Shown here: piece after piece, positions 41,033 to 49,166 of the stretch
How the letters are laid out: the number at the start of each line of letters is the position of its first letter
How positions within the stretch are numbered: the first letter of the stretch is position 1
Assembly: GCA_963599445.1 (NCBI GenBank)
Contig: CAVBWZ010000001.1
Span: 1 to 64,000 of the forward strand
DNA length: 64,000 bases
Origin: UBA9732 sp963599445
GTDB taxonomy: Bacteria > Spirochaetota > Spirochaetia > Sphaerochaetales > Sphaerochaetaceae
Reading direction: 5' to 3'
Translations under genes and position numbers: made by a program
The notes under the pieces: model-generated
The model's input: only the letters and a program-made list of their open reading frames with translations
The model's database searches: none
Told to the model about the DNA's origin: nothing

Positions 41033-41525
41033 CCTTTTCCTTGCTGTAGTTCATCTTGACCTTGCGGTTCTTGTAGGACTGTCCGTTGACGGCCTCTATG
41101 ACACCGTTCGCTGCGTCCTTCTTGATATAGATGAAGGAGTAGTTGGGCTTGTAGGCGATGGTCACAATGTCATCGGCCTTGAGATTGGCCTTTTCGCATA
41201 CGAATTCGGCTAGCTCCTTTGCGGTGCCTTTGCTGGCCTTGCCTACGTTGATGTAGAAGGAGACTGCGTTTTCGGGTGCCTGCTTTGGGGCTGGGCGTCT
41301 TTCGTCCTGCTGTGGCCTTGCCTTCTGCTGTGCGGCGGTGTGGCCTGTTCCTTCGTGGCGTGTCATGTAGAGATAGGCAAGGAGGTAGCCCCTCATCGAG
41401 AGAGGGACGTTCTTGCGCATGACCCTGCGCATCTCTTCAAGTTCCTTTGGGTTGTTGTAGAGCTTCATCTCTTCAACAAGTTCCTTTATCTTCTGTCCTC
41501 TGATATCGGCAATGGATTCTGCCAT
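41022..41525 (-). CDS. DbpA RNA-binding-domain protein
   Basis: The 167-residue protein has a C-terminal DbpA/YxiN RNA-recognition domain (about 95-165; AVSFYINVGKASKGTAKEL, YSFIYIKKDAANGVIEAVNG) but no helicase. The N-terminal part is helical and the linker Gln/Pro/Arg-rich. In DEAD-box helicases this domain binds 23S rRNA hairpin 92; the orphan form is common in spirochaetes as far as I recall. AAGGAG precedes the ATG at 41525 by seven bases; the longer frame to 41561 lacks a site. Confidence 0.82.
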   Translation of the reverse strand: MAESIADIRGQKIKELVEEMKLYNNPKELEEMRRVMRKNVPLSMRGYLLAYLYMTRHEGTGHTAAQQKARPQQDERRPAPKQAPENAVSFYINVGKASKGTAKELAEFVCEKANLKADDIVTIAYKPNYSFIYIKKDAANGVIEAVNGQSYKNRKVKMNYSKEKDEN

Positions 41526-41611
41526 TTCTATGCTCCTTATTGGTTTTTTGTGAAGTGCCACACAAGTCTATCACATTTTCCTTTTTATTTGCAGACGGTT
41601 TTTCGTGGATA

Positions 41612-41620
41612 TGATACAAT
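41612..41620 (+). promoter_or_regulatory. Extended -10 promoter of the coiled-coil gene
   Basis: TGA-TACAAT (41612-41620), then seven bases to the ATG at 41628. There is no Shine-Dalgarno, so the message is probably leaderless. Confidence 0.55.
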
Positions 41621-41627
41621 TCGTCCT

Positions 41628-42794
41628 ATGGCTGGTCTTACTGCTGAAATAGAAGTACTTAGAAAGGAGATGGACAGGTCTCAGGTCGAGCTCTCCAATA
41701 TGCATCTTGAGCTTGGGGAGGTGGCTGCCAGGTGGCATGATGCCATAAACTATGCGCCAAGTCAGGAGGCCTATGAGAAACTGTGCGAGATCGTCTCCCA
41801 AAAGGATGAGATCGACGGCAGGATAGATGCCCTCCAGAATGCGGTCAACGAGATGTCCGCCGGTGGTGAGCAGATGGCCAGGACCAAGTCTTCGATGAAG
41901 GATCTGGACGCTCGCCTTGATACCCTCATCTCCATGTTGGGTGCAGTTGCAGTGGAGGTGGAGGCTTCAGGACGCCTTCCCCAAAGGCTTTCACGGTGCC
42001 TTGAGCCTATGCGCGAGTATGAGCGGAAGGTCAAGGAATATGAAGACAAGATAGCGAAGGCCGGCTCTGATTCCAAGATGGCAGGTTCCACGACAGTAGA
42101 TTCCAAGTCGGCGGGTTCCAAGACAGTGGGTTCCAGGATAGTATGTGCAGTCTATGGAAGGAAGCTCGATAGGCTCAAGAAGAACCTTGACTCCGTGTTC
42201 GCGCAGGTTGGCATGAAGCTGTACAAGTCCGGCGATTTCAGAGAACTTCCCGGCGACCATGCCAAGGAGATCCTTGATGAGATGGAGAGCATCCGTCTTA
42301 TGAAACGCAGCTTCAAAAACACCCTTCTTGACCAGAAGTCCATAGTTGACGGAGCCCAGGACTCGCTTATGAGCATGGGGGCCTACGGGGAGGAGGGGCG
42401 CAGACTCAAGGAGCTTAAGACGCAAGAGAAGCAGATAATGGCCGTCCTTGGCGAGCGCTTCACGGAATATGGCAAGGTCCTTTCCGATGGAATGCAGTAC
42501 TGGTTGGACAAGGATGCTCCGGATGAGCTCATGCAGTGCTGTTCAAGGATCATGGATCAGGAGAACGCAATAGCGCATCAGGGTTTGGTCATGGAGCACC
42601 TTCTGATGGAGCGTGATATTGAAATCCACAACATGAAGCTTTCGCAGCTGTCCGAGCAGATGAACCATCTTAACGGTCAGATCCAGGCCATAGAGAACCA
42701 GAAGCGAGAGCTGCAGCAGAAGGTGGATGCTGAGCTCAAGGCTGTCTCTGATCTTAGAATGAAACAGAACAAGCTCGTACAGGAGAACCAATAG
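41628..42794 (+). CDS. Coiled-coil protein of unknown function
   Basis: I do not recognise a family. The 388-residue product is almost wholly alpha-helical with heptad patterns at about 1-30, 60-130 and 335-388, has no signal peptide or membrane helix, and is Met/Gln-rich. Residues about 148-168 come from a 30-bp repeat in two copies (42069-42128; SKMAGSTTVD, SKSAGSKTVG). It is the first of four genes with MscS, a membrane protein and a metallopeptidase. The open frame to 41340 runs antisense over the DbpA gene and was rejected. Confidence 0.75.
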   Translation: MAGLTAEIEVLRKEMDRSQVELSNMHLELGEVAARWHDAINYAPSQEAYEKLCEIVSQKDEIDGRIDALQNAVNEMSAGGEQMARTKSSMKDLDARLDTLISMLGAVAVEVEASGRLPQRLSRCLEPMREYERKVKEYEDKIAKAGSDSKMAGSTTVDSKSAGSKTVGSRIVCAVYGRKLDRLKKNLDSVFAQVGMKLYKSGDFRELPGDHAKEILDEMESIRLMKRSFKNTLLDQKSIVDGAQDSLMSMGAYGEEGRRLKELKTQEKQIMAVLGERFTEYGKVLSDGMQYWLDKDAPDELMQCCSRIMDQENAIAHQGLVMEHLLMERDIEIHNMKLSQLSEQMNHLNGQIQAIENQKRELQQKVDAELKAVSDLRMKQNKLVQENQ

Positions 42795-42838
42795 GCGTGG
42801 CTTTATGGCCTCTTCGCCGTAGACGATAGGGAGGAGTC

Positions 42839-43660
42839 GTGTTTGACAATCTTTTGAAACAGGTGGCCGCTTACTTCGAGAACTCGGGGTTTCAGCTCAT
42901 CACGGCCATAGTGGCGGCGCTTTTCGGCACGTTGATAATCAAGAACATCCTAAAGCTCGTAAAGGTCGGCGTCCTTGCAAGCGACTTGGACAACGCACTG
43001 GTGCACTTCGTGCTTGCAATCGTCAAGTACATCCTGTATCTGTTCCTGATATTGTACTGCATGAGTACGCTTGGGATCCCCCTTTCTGGGTTCATGAGCG
43101 CGATATCGGCCTTGACGCTGGCCATTGGAATCGCCGTCAAGGACCTCATTGGCAGCGTGGCCAACGGACTCATGCTTGTAAGCACGCATCCCTTCAAGGA
43201 GAACGATTACGTTGAGATAGGAGGCATTGGCGGCACCGTGAAGGAGCTCACCCTCATGCACACAGTCCTCTTCACGCCCGACAACAAACGCATCATGCTT
43301 CCGAACTCAAAGGTCTTTGGCTCCGATATCGTAAACTTCTCCGCAAACGAATTCCGCCGCATCACGATTCCAATCGAGGTCGATTATGATGCCGATTATG
43401 TTGAGGTCCAGAAAATCCTCCTCAAGGTTGCCAACGAGCATCCTTTGGTGTGCTCGGACCCGGCGCCAAGTGCCAGATACAACTTCAATGAGGACTCCGC
43501 CGTGCACTATGACGTGAAGGTGTGGTGCCGCAATGAGGACTATTGGCCTGTGACATATGATTTGAGCGAGCAGCTGTACATGGAGCTGTTCAAGAGGAAC
43601 GTTGAGATTCCGTATCCACAGCTTACCGTAAGCTACAGAAAGGAGGACTCCAATGACTGA
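42839..43660 (+). CDS. Small-conductance mechanosensitive channel (MscS family)
   Basis: The 273-residue protein has three N-terminal helices, the pore-lining helix (SALTLAIGIAVKDLIGSVANGLM) and the cytoplasmic beta domain (HPFKENDYVEIGGIGGTVKEL, LPNSKVFGSDIVNFS). It releases solutes upon hypo-osmotic shock. It starts with GTG preceded by GGGAGGAG. The stop overlaps the next gene by eight bases. Confidence 0.92.
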   Translation: MFDNLLKQVAAYFENSGFQLITAIVAALFGTLIIKNILKLVKVGVLASDLDNALVHFVLAIVKYILYLFLILYCMSTLGIPLSGFMSAISALTLAIGIAVKDLIGSVANGLMLVSTHPFKENDYVEIGGIGGTVKELTLMHTVLFTPDNKRIMLPNSKVFGSDIVNFSANEFRRITIPIEVDYDADYVEVQKILLKVANEHPLVCSDPAPSARYNFNEDSAVHYDVKVWCRNEDYWPVTYDLSEQLYMELFKRNVEIPYPQLTVSYRKEDSND

Positions 43661-44141
43661 TGCCGTCATAAAAATGATTGTGACCTGTGTCGTTTGGGTC
43701 GTTGCATACCTTGTCGTCCTCTTCATCACCAACAAGGCCGGTGTTGGATACAACGTCCTCAAGAACGCCCTCAAGTGGTTGGTTGAGCTTAGGAAGCTGT
43801 GCGTTGGATTCAGGACCCAGCTTTCGTCCAAAGGCTTTACACTCCAGTCGAAAGGTGCCATCCATGGCTTGAAGAAGGTCGTAAGGTGCGAGAAGGGCAT
43901 TGCAAGGATCCTCACCGTGTACATGTTCGACAACAAGGACGACAAGAACGTGGCGCAGGCCATGGATTTGGTTTCCAGCGTTCCTGAGCTGTGCCGCAAG
44001 GCTGTGGTGATAGCCGGCGATGGCAGGTCTGCTGATCTTGATGCCGTGTTCTCTCAGGTCGATGACTGTATAAGCCGTGCAGGTTCCCTTATAAAGCAGT
44101 CCATAGAACGGGATATGAAGGAAGAGCTGTTGAAGGTTTGA
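43653..44141 (+). CDS. Single-pass membrane protein of unknown function
   Basis: Not recognised. The 162-residue protein has an N-terminal transmembrane helix (about 5-27; IKMIVTCVVWVVAYLVVLFI) and a cytoplasmic alpha/beta region (ILTVYMFDNKDDKNV, AVVIAGDGRSADL). AAAGGAGG precedes the ATG, and its start lies inside the end of mscS, so it may be a channel partner (inference). Confidence 0.75.
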   Translation: MTDAVIKMIVTCVVWVVAYLVVLFITNKAGVGYNVLKNALKWLVELRKLCVGFRTQLSSKGFTLQSKGAIHGLKKVVRCEKGIARILTVYMFDNKDDKNVAQAMDLVSSVPELCRKAVVIAGDGRSADLDAVFSQVDDCISRAGSLIKQSIERDMKEELLKV

Positions 44142-44160
44142 GCTTGGAAAGGAGGGGTTG

Positions 44161-46935
44161 ATGGCTTCAAAACGGGTGATAGAGCTGTTTTTTGTGTTGT
44201 TACTTGCGTTTGGAGCTATCTTTGCTTCAACTGCTCCTACTTTATCTACTCATGCCGATTCTACAGGTGTTTCCAGATTCCTTGAAGTCTCTACGCCTCA
44301 TTTCAAGGTCATATACGAGCCTGAATGTGCGGCTACTGCAAAGGTGATTGCAGACGGCTGCGAGGACGAATACTTGCGGCTGTGCTCCTTCTTTGGAGTT
44401 GACCCTGACATTGTGATACCTGTCTATGTCACCTCCAGCTACAAGGTCTTGAATGCATACTACACGCCATATCCTTCAAATAGGATAGTGATGTTCGACA
44501 CAGTTGCGGACAACGATGGCCTTGCAGTGTTTCCAGATACAATCCTTTACATCTTCAGACACGAATTGACCCATGCATTTACCATGAACATAAGAAGTGG
44601 CTTTTGGCAATTCGTTTCCACTGTCTTTGGAGATGGGGTCTCTGTATCGCCTGCATTGTATGCCTATGATTCCCTGGTGGAGGGGGTGGCTGTACTGTCC
44701 GAGAGTACAGATGGCCATGGAAGGTTGAACGACCTTCGCTCCACAAGAGTGCTGCGTCAGGCCAAACTGGAAGGCCGTTTCCCTTCTTGGATCGACATAG
44801 CAGGGGCAATGGATGTGTATCCATCTTCGAATCTGCCGTATATCTTTGGAGGCGCATTCCTTGGGTATCTATATTCACAGTACGGGGTGGATGTAGTCGG
44901 TGAGATATTCAGGCGTTTTGGCCGTGTGAACTGGTTCCAGTCAACCGAGGCTGTGATCGAGGACTGCGTTGGTGTTCCGTTTGAGGATTTGTGGAATGGA
45001 TTCTATGACTCCATAGAGGTTCCAACCTCGTTCGTTCAGGCTTCGTATGTGGATGCGTTTGATTCAAGATGCGTGATAGAGGGCCTTGCAGTTGGCTCCA
45101 ATGGCAAGGCCTATGTGATGGACAGGGCTTCAAGCGGGGTCTATGAATTGGAGGCAGCGTTTGGCAGCGAAGAGGGCTGTGAGGATGGCGATGAAGAGGG
45201 AGGAGCAGTTTCCAGCTGTCGCAGGCTGTTCTCCGTTGTTACATACGGCCAGGGGCTTAGCGTTTCATCCCGTGGTGAAATCATGGTTCCCTATGTTTCA
45301 AAGGGTTCCTCATGTGTGAAGGTATATGATTGTGACGGCAATGTTCTGCGTTCATATGCGTTTGATGATAGGGATGTAAGGGGTGGATGTTTCGTAGAAC
45401 TTGGGTCTTTAAGCTATGTTCTTCTATATGCAGCAAAGGGGCAGGAGACTTGCCTTGAACTCTGCAATGAGGATGGGGAGGTCCTTTCTTCCATTGCCTT
45501 GGCTTCTGGTTCGACTGCAAGCGGTTTCACATGTTTGGAAGATGGTCGTGTTGCGTTCATACTGACGAACGGTGGTGTGGATGGTATTGCCGTTCTTGGT
45601 GTTTCCAAGAGCTCTGAAATCTTGGAGCTGTCCCTTTCTTTAGCGACGCTTCCATCTGGAATAAGATTGGCTTCGATGTCTCGAGGGTTTGATGAGACTG
45701 GCAGCGGAGTGATTTCCTTCTGCTGGTTTCCATCAGCTTCCAATCTGGATGGTGGCGTTGACTTAAACGATATTCCAATTCTGGGAGGATATGGTGAATT
45801 CTCCATTGATGACTGGTCTATTAGGCTATCGAATGAGAATGTGTCTGGAGTCGTCAACAATCCTGTAAGGCTTGGCAACACGGTGTTGTTCTCCTCTTCG
45901 TTGTATGATGGCGACCGACTGTGCTTCGTTTCCGTGGACGAGTTGCGCTTGGGCAAAAGCATTGGAATGGAGCCTTTTGAAGTTGCGAGTACTCAGGCTT
46001 TGGATATGGATGTTTTCATTGAAGGTTCCAAACCATACAATCCAATTCTGAATGTCAGCAGGGGCGTCCTCCTACCGTTTGGAGTCTATGGTCCGTTGTC
46101 TGATGTCAGGAACATCGGTCTAGGACTTACGTGGTATGCATCGGACCCGACAAGCATCGTTGCGATTACGACGTCAGGTGCATATTCACCCAGTGGTCCG
46201 TCCGTGTGGACCGATGTTTCGTGGAAGGGTTTGGTCGATATTGGCGTGGGTGCGAATGTCATCATGGCTTGCGAGGGCAAGGTCGTGGATGCCTACCTGT
46301 TCACGTTCCATGCTGGTGCCAACTTGGATTTCGACTTTGGCAACGAGAGGCATATCTCAATTGAGGATTCGCTCTTTGCAAATTGGCTTCGCTTTGTGGA
46401 TGGAGGGTGGACGCATGGCCTTTCCAACACGCTCTCTCTGACGTACAGCTATGGCATATCCACAGGTCTTGGCAAGACCGATGTCTTTGGCTATGCGTTT
46501 GGCTTTGGCCTTGCAGGTTTGGATCCTTCGTTGTCTGCTGTCCTTGTTGTCCCAAGGCTTCTGCCAATTCGCTGTGACGGTGCCTTCACCTACAACCTTC
46601 CTTTGAGGATTGAGTGCGGTGTGGGCTATTCGTTTGGTATTGAAGACGTTGTTCTTGCTGGAAGCGTCAAAGCCACTGTGCTTTCGTATGAGATACAGAG
46701 GGGTGTCAGATTGCTTGGACTCTATTTCCGCAGAGCGGCGCTGGATGCCAAATACAATACCTCATATCAGGTGTTTGCCGAAGATTTTGAACATTCGTTG
46801 GAACTGCAGGCCTTCGTTGAGCTTTCTCCCGTTCTTGGACAGTATCTCACGGGTGTAGGTGTTGACGTTGGTGCGAAGCTTTCTTGGAACTTTGTAGACC
46901 CTTTGAGCGTGGAGTTTGCATTTTCATTGAAGTAG
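44161..46935 (+). CDS. Secreted zinc metallopeptidase (HELTH) with C-terminal beta-barrel-like domain
   Basis: The 924-residue protein starts with a signal peptide (about 1-23). A gluzincin/peptidase-MA-like domain (about 35-290) has H134-E135-x-x-H138 (RHELTHAF) and the third ligand probably E174 (SLVEGVAVLSE). The middle (about 295-640) has beta-propeller-like repeats, and the last 280 residues are amphipathic strands typical of an outer-membrane barrel, though the end is FSLK rather than Phe. It likely works at or in the outer membrane. AAAGGAGGGG precedes the ATG at 44161, 19 bases after the previous gene. Confidence 0.8.
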   Translation: MASKRVIELFFVLLLAFGAIFASTAPTLSTHADSTGVSRFLEVSTPHFKVIYEPECAATAKVIADGCEDEYLRLCSFFGVDPDIVIPVYVTSSYKVLNAYYTPYPSNRIVMFDTVADNDGLAVFPDTILYIFRHELTHAFTMNIRSGFWQFVSTVFGDGVSVSPALYAYDSLVEGVAVLSESTDGHGRLNDLRSTRVLRQAKLEGRFPSWIDIAGAMDVYPSSNLPYIFGGAFLGYLYSQYGVDVVGEIFRRFGRVNWFQSTEAVIEDCVGVPFEDLWNGFYDSIEVPTSFVQASYVDAFDSRCVIEGLAVGSNGKAYVMDRASSGVYELEAAFGSEEGCEDGDEEGGAVSSCRRLFSVVTYGQGLSVSSRGEIMVPYVSKGSSCVKVYDCDGNVLRSYAFDDRDVRGGCFVELGSLSYVLLYAAKGQETCLELCNEDGEVLSSIALASGSTASGFTCLEDGRVAFILTNGGVDGIAVLGVSKSSEILELSLSLATLPSGIRLASMSRGFDETGSGVISFCWFPSASNLDGGVDLNDIPILGGYGEFSIDDWSIRLSNENVSGVVNNPVRLGNTVLFSSSLYDGDRLCFVSVDELRLGKSIGMEPFEVASTQALDMDVFIEGSKPYNPILNVSRGVLLPFGVYGPLSDVRNIGLGLTWYASDPTSIVAITTSGAYSPSGPSVWTDVSWKGLVDIGVGANVIMACEGKVVDAYLFTFHAGANLDFDFGNERHISIEDSLFANWLRFVDGGWTHGLSNTLSLTYSYGISTGLGKTDVFGYAFGFGLAGLDPSLSAVLVVPRLLPIRCDGAFTYNLPLRIECGVGYSFGIEDVVLAGSVKATVLSYEIQRGVRLLGLYFRRAALDAKYNTSYQVFAEDFEHSLELQAFVELSPVLGQYLTGVGVDVGAKLSWNFVDPLSVEFAFSLK

Positions 46936-47260
46936 TTTTTGAAGTATATAGTTGAAGACTGGCGCATGTTGGCTTATGTGGACGTATGTGGATGTAGTTT
47001 CTTCTCGTACTGTACATACTTCACGTGCAACACTCGCTTCACAGACTTCTCACACTACACGCACATCACGGACTGCCCGTACCAAAACGCACTGTCTTTA
47101 TGCAAAACCAAATATTAATCTAAACTCTTGATAAGCTGTAGTATATGTGCAATGATATAAGTGGCACTGCCATAAACGGATAGGCGGTTGTTCTGGCTTC
47201 ATGTCGTTTCGACAGCATGGAGGCCTGCCTCCAAATCTTCAAGATAAGGAGGTGACTGAT
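46936..47260. other. Gene-free stretch with a dispersed repeat and toxin-2 leader
   Basis: Positions 47060-47105 (GCACATCACGG, then ACCAAAACGCACTGTCTTT) resemble 29388-29430. A candidate promoter TTGATA (47128-47133) with TGATAT (47153-47158) and the leader GCCTCCAAATCTT (about 47227), shared with toxin locus 1, follow. Confidence 0.55.
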
Positions 47261-47362
47261 ATGACGGCATACGAGATACTTAGTCTTGTTGTTGGGATAA
47301 TCGGTCTTGTGTTCACGGCGATACTCGTCGTGGTCACAATCATAAAAGACAATCGCCGCTAG
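47261..47362 (+). CDS. Small hydrophobic holin-like type I toxin (33 aa), copy 2
   Basis: ATG at 47261 with AAGGAGGT eight bases upstream gives MTAYEILSLVVGIIGLVFTA then ILVVVTIIKDNRR. The MTAYExLSL start, one transmembrane helix and short basic tail match the putative holin-like toxin family (Hol_Tox). It is paralogous to the 38-residue product at 7825. A convergent antisense RNA with its own promoter overlaps the stop codon, so a type I toxin-antitoxin role is proposed. Confidence 0.8.
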   Translation: MTAYEILSLVVGIIGLVFTAILVVVTIIKDNRR

Positions 47363-47440
47363 CGGCCACTAGCAGCGATTACACTTCGTTTGTAATTGCA
47401 TCTTGAGGTCAGCAACCGTCTACCGGCAGTGTCTCTTTTC
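47344..47440 (-). ncRNA. Predicted antisense RNA antitoxin, locus 2
   Basis: The predicted transcript starts near 47440 and ends in a terminator: AATCGCTGCTAG pairs with CTAGCGGCGATT across a short loop (plus-strand 47351-47380), then GTCTTTT. It also holds the hairpin ATTACA/TGTAAT. The 3' end is complementary to the last 19 bases of the toxin gene and the bases beyond. Size about 97 nt, as at locus 1. Confidence 0.65.
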
Positions 47441-47446
47441 ATTTGA

Positions 47447-47475
47447 AGTATCGCAAAACAATTTGTACCTGTCAA
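47447..47475 (-). promoter_or_regulatory. Promoter of the antisense RNA at toxin locus 2
   Basis: TTGACA (47475-47470), a 17-base spacer and GATACT (47452-47447). Confidence 0.75.
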
Positions 47476-47650
47476 GTTTGGCCAATGTATTTTGAGGTTC
47501 ATCCGTGCTGAGAGGTGGGTGTATGTCTTTCTTCTTTTTCATTCGTTTTTGACCCTACTGAAGAAAACTTTCTTCATAAACCTGCTTTTTTCGATTTGGT
47601 GAAGAACGTTTGTTTCATAGCGTTCCTTGCGTGTCCATTTGCGATTTCAC

Positions 47651-47681
47651 TTGACGGTTTTATTCCGGGGGGGGGTAGAAT
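47651..47681 (+). promoter_or_regulatory. Promoter with a nine-G tract in its spacer (candidate phase-variable switch)
   Basis: TTGACG (47651-47656) and TAGAAT (47676-47681) are 19 bases apart, and nine of those bases are an unbroken run of G (47667-47675). Loss of two G would give the optimal 17-base spacing. Length changes of such tracts switch promoters in Treponema tpr genes and in Neisseria. The next gene is a lipoprotein at 47728. Apart from this promoter and the antitoxin RNA, the gap 47363-47727 has no supported gene. Confidence 0.75.
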
Positions 47682-47727
47682 CGACGTATCGATTCAGGGG
47701 GCTTTCAAGCTCCCAAAGGGGTAAAGA

Positions 47728-49041
47728 ATGAAGAAAGCAAGAATCATTGCCGTACTGCTGGCAACCCTCATGGTCATTGTAGCTGTGTCCTGCAAGGAAC
47801 CGCATGTCCATGATTTCAAATGGGAGGTCGAGAAGGCCGCTACCTGCACTGAGAAGGGAACCGAGGTCCAAATCTGCTCCGAATGCAAGGAAAAAGGTGA
47901 GACAAGGGAGATTGCAGCCCTTGGCCACAAGGAAGTCGTAGATGCCGCTGTGGCTGCAACATTTACTGCAAAAGGAAAGACCGAGGGCAAGCATTGCTCA
48001 GTATGTAAAGAAATCCTTGTCGCACAGCAAGAAGTTCCTATGACTGGTCACACATACGTTCTTTCTGTGAATGAAAAGGGTGAAGCCGTAAACAAGTGCT
48101 CTGCTTGTCAGCATGAAGAGGCTGTCGAAGGTGTTGATGTTGTCAAAAGTGAAGAAGAACTCAAGGCTTTCTTCTCTGCCACAGATGAGAAGAAGTCAAT
48201 CCTTGCAAATGAAATCACCCTTACAACTGCCATCACATCAACAGGTACAAAGGTCCTTGAACTCAATGGAAAGACCATTAAAGCTGAAGGGATATTTACA
48301 ACGGATATCATTACGAATGAGGGGACGCTTGCAATCAATAATGGAACCATTTCCTATGAAGGACTTCATATCAACGGTTACAATGTTGGTATAATTTGCA
48401 ACTACGGAGAATTCAAGTCTTCCAAGTTGAACCTTACAATGGAGATTAAGGAGCATTTGGAAGGTGAGAACCAGACAGGTACAGGCAACAATGTTGTATT
48501 CGTCAACAGAGGTGCTGGTGTTGCAGAGTTCAATGAGACCAGTGTCGTTATGACGGCTGAGGAGTTTGTCGCAAAGGATGTCAAGTTCCTTGGAGTTTTC
48601 AATCTTGGTAAGACAGTCTATGTGAAAGACTCGACAATTGATGTTTCGTCTGACAACCAAGGAAAGGTCTATGGCCTGTATTTGGATATTGAAAAGGGAG
48701 AGACCTCTGACAGAAACGCTGTAGTAACGAATAGCAAGATTACGGCTTTTTGTTCCAAGGTTGCAAGCGTAACACCTGTGTTTGCAGAAAGCTATCGTGC
48801 AGATTATTCTTCAACGATAAAAATCACCGATAGTGAGATTATAGGCCAGAGTTCTCTTGAAACTGCATCGGAAAAGAAGGTCTATTCTGTCAGAGCCAAA
48901 GGAAATGCTTCGATTGACCTAAACAATGTGACCTTGAAGGTCGATGTTAAGACTCCAGGTGCTACTGCAGTGGTTAAAATTGCGGATGCTTGTGAATACT
49001 CGGAAGCTTGTGCTCGTACTGGTATAATAACTGGTAAATAA
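47728..49041 (+). CDS. Surface lipoprotein with CxxC repeat domains
   Basis: The 437-residue product has a lipoprotein signal peptide ending VAVSC (Cys about 22). Two or three short domains with paired CxxC follow (ATCTEKGTEVQICSECKEKG, HCSVCKE, KCSACQHEE, each closed by GH), a repeat type found in bacterial surface proteins. The rest (about 135-437) is rich in short beta strands (LELNGKTIKAEGIF, NEGTLAINNGTIS) like a parallel beta-helix. It is likely an adhesin or cell-surface protein. AAAGGGG precedes the ATG. Expression may vary through the poly-G promoter. A terminator follows. Confidence 0.82.
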   Translation: MKKARIIAVLLATLMVIVAVSCKEPHVHDFKWEVEKAATCTEKGTEVQICSECKEKGETREIAALGHKEVVDAAVAATFTAKGKTEGKHCSVCKEILVAQQEVPMTGHTYVLSVNEKGEAVNKCSACQHEEAVEGVDVVKSEEELKAFFSATDEKKSILANEITLTTAITSTGTKVLELNGKTIKAEGIFTTDIITNEGTLAINNGTISYEGLHINGYNVGIICNYGEFKSSKLNLTMEIKEHLEGENQTGTGNNVVFVNRGAGVAEFNETSVVMTAEEFVAKDVKFLGVFNLGKTVYVKDSTIDVSSDNQGKVYGLYLDIEKGETSDRNAVVTNSKITAFCSKVASVTPVFAESYRADYSSTIKITDSEIIGQSSLETASEKKVYSVRAKGNASIDLNNVTLKVDVKTPGATAVVKIADACEYSEACARTGIITGK

Positions 49042-49062
49042 ACCGTTTGTTCTTTGGTTTTC

Positions 49063-49099
49063 AACCCTCCTTGGCCGAGCCTTGGAGGGTTTTCTTTTG
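49063..49099 (+). terminator. Terminator of the lipoprotein gene
   Basis: AACCCTCC (49063-49070) pairs with GGAGGGTT (49084-49091), then TTCTTTTG. Confidence 0.9.
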
Positions 49100-49166
49100 A
49101 TAAGTACTTGCAAAAAGGTTTTACTTAATATATATTAATAATACATACTTCCTTGGGAGAGACATC

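Noticed and set aside
41340..41627. Upstream extension of the coiled-coil protein
   Set aside because: It is antisense to the DbpA-domain gene and lacks helical character; the promoter lies inside it.
47515..47724. 69-codon open frame before the lipoprotein gene
   Set aside because: No ribosome site, runs through the poly-G promoter, and no recognisable sequence.
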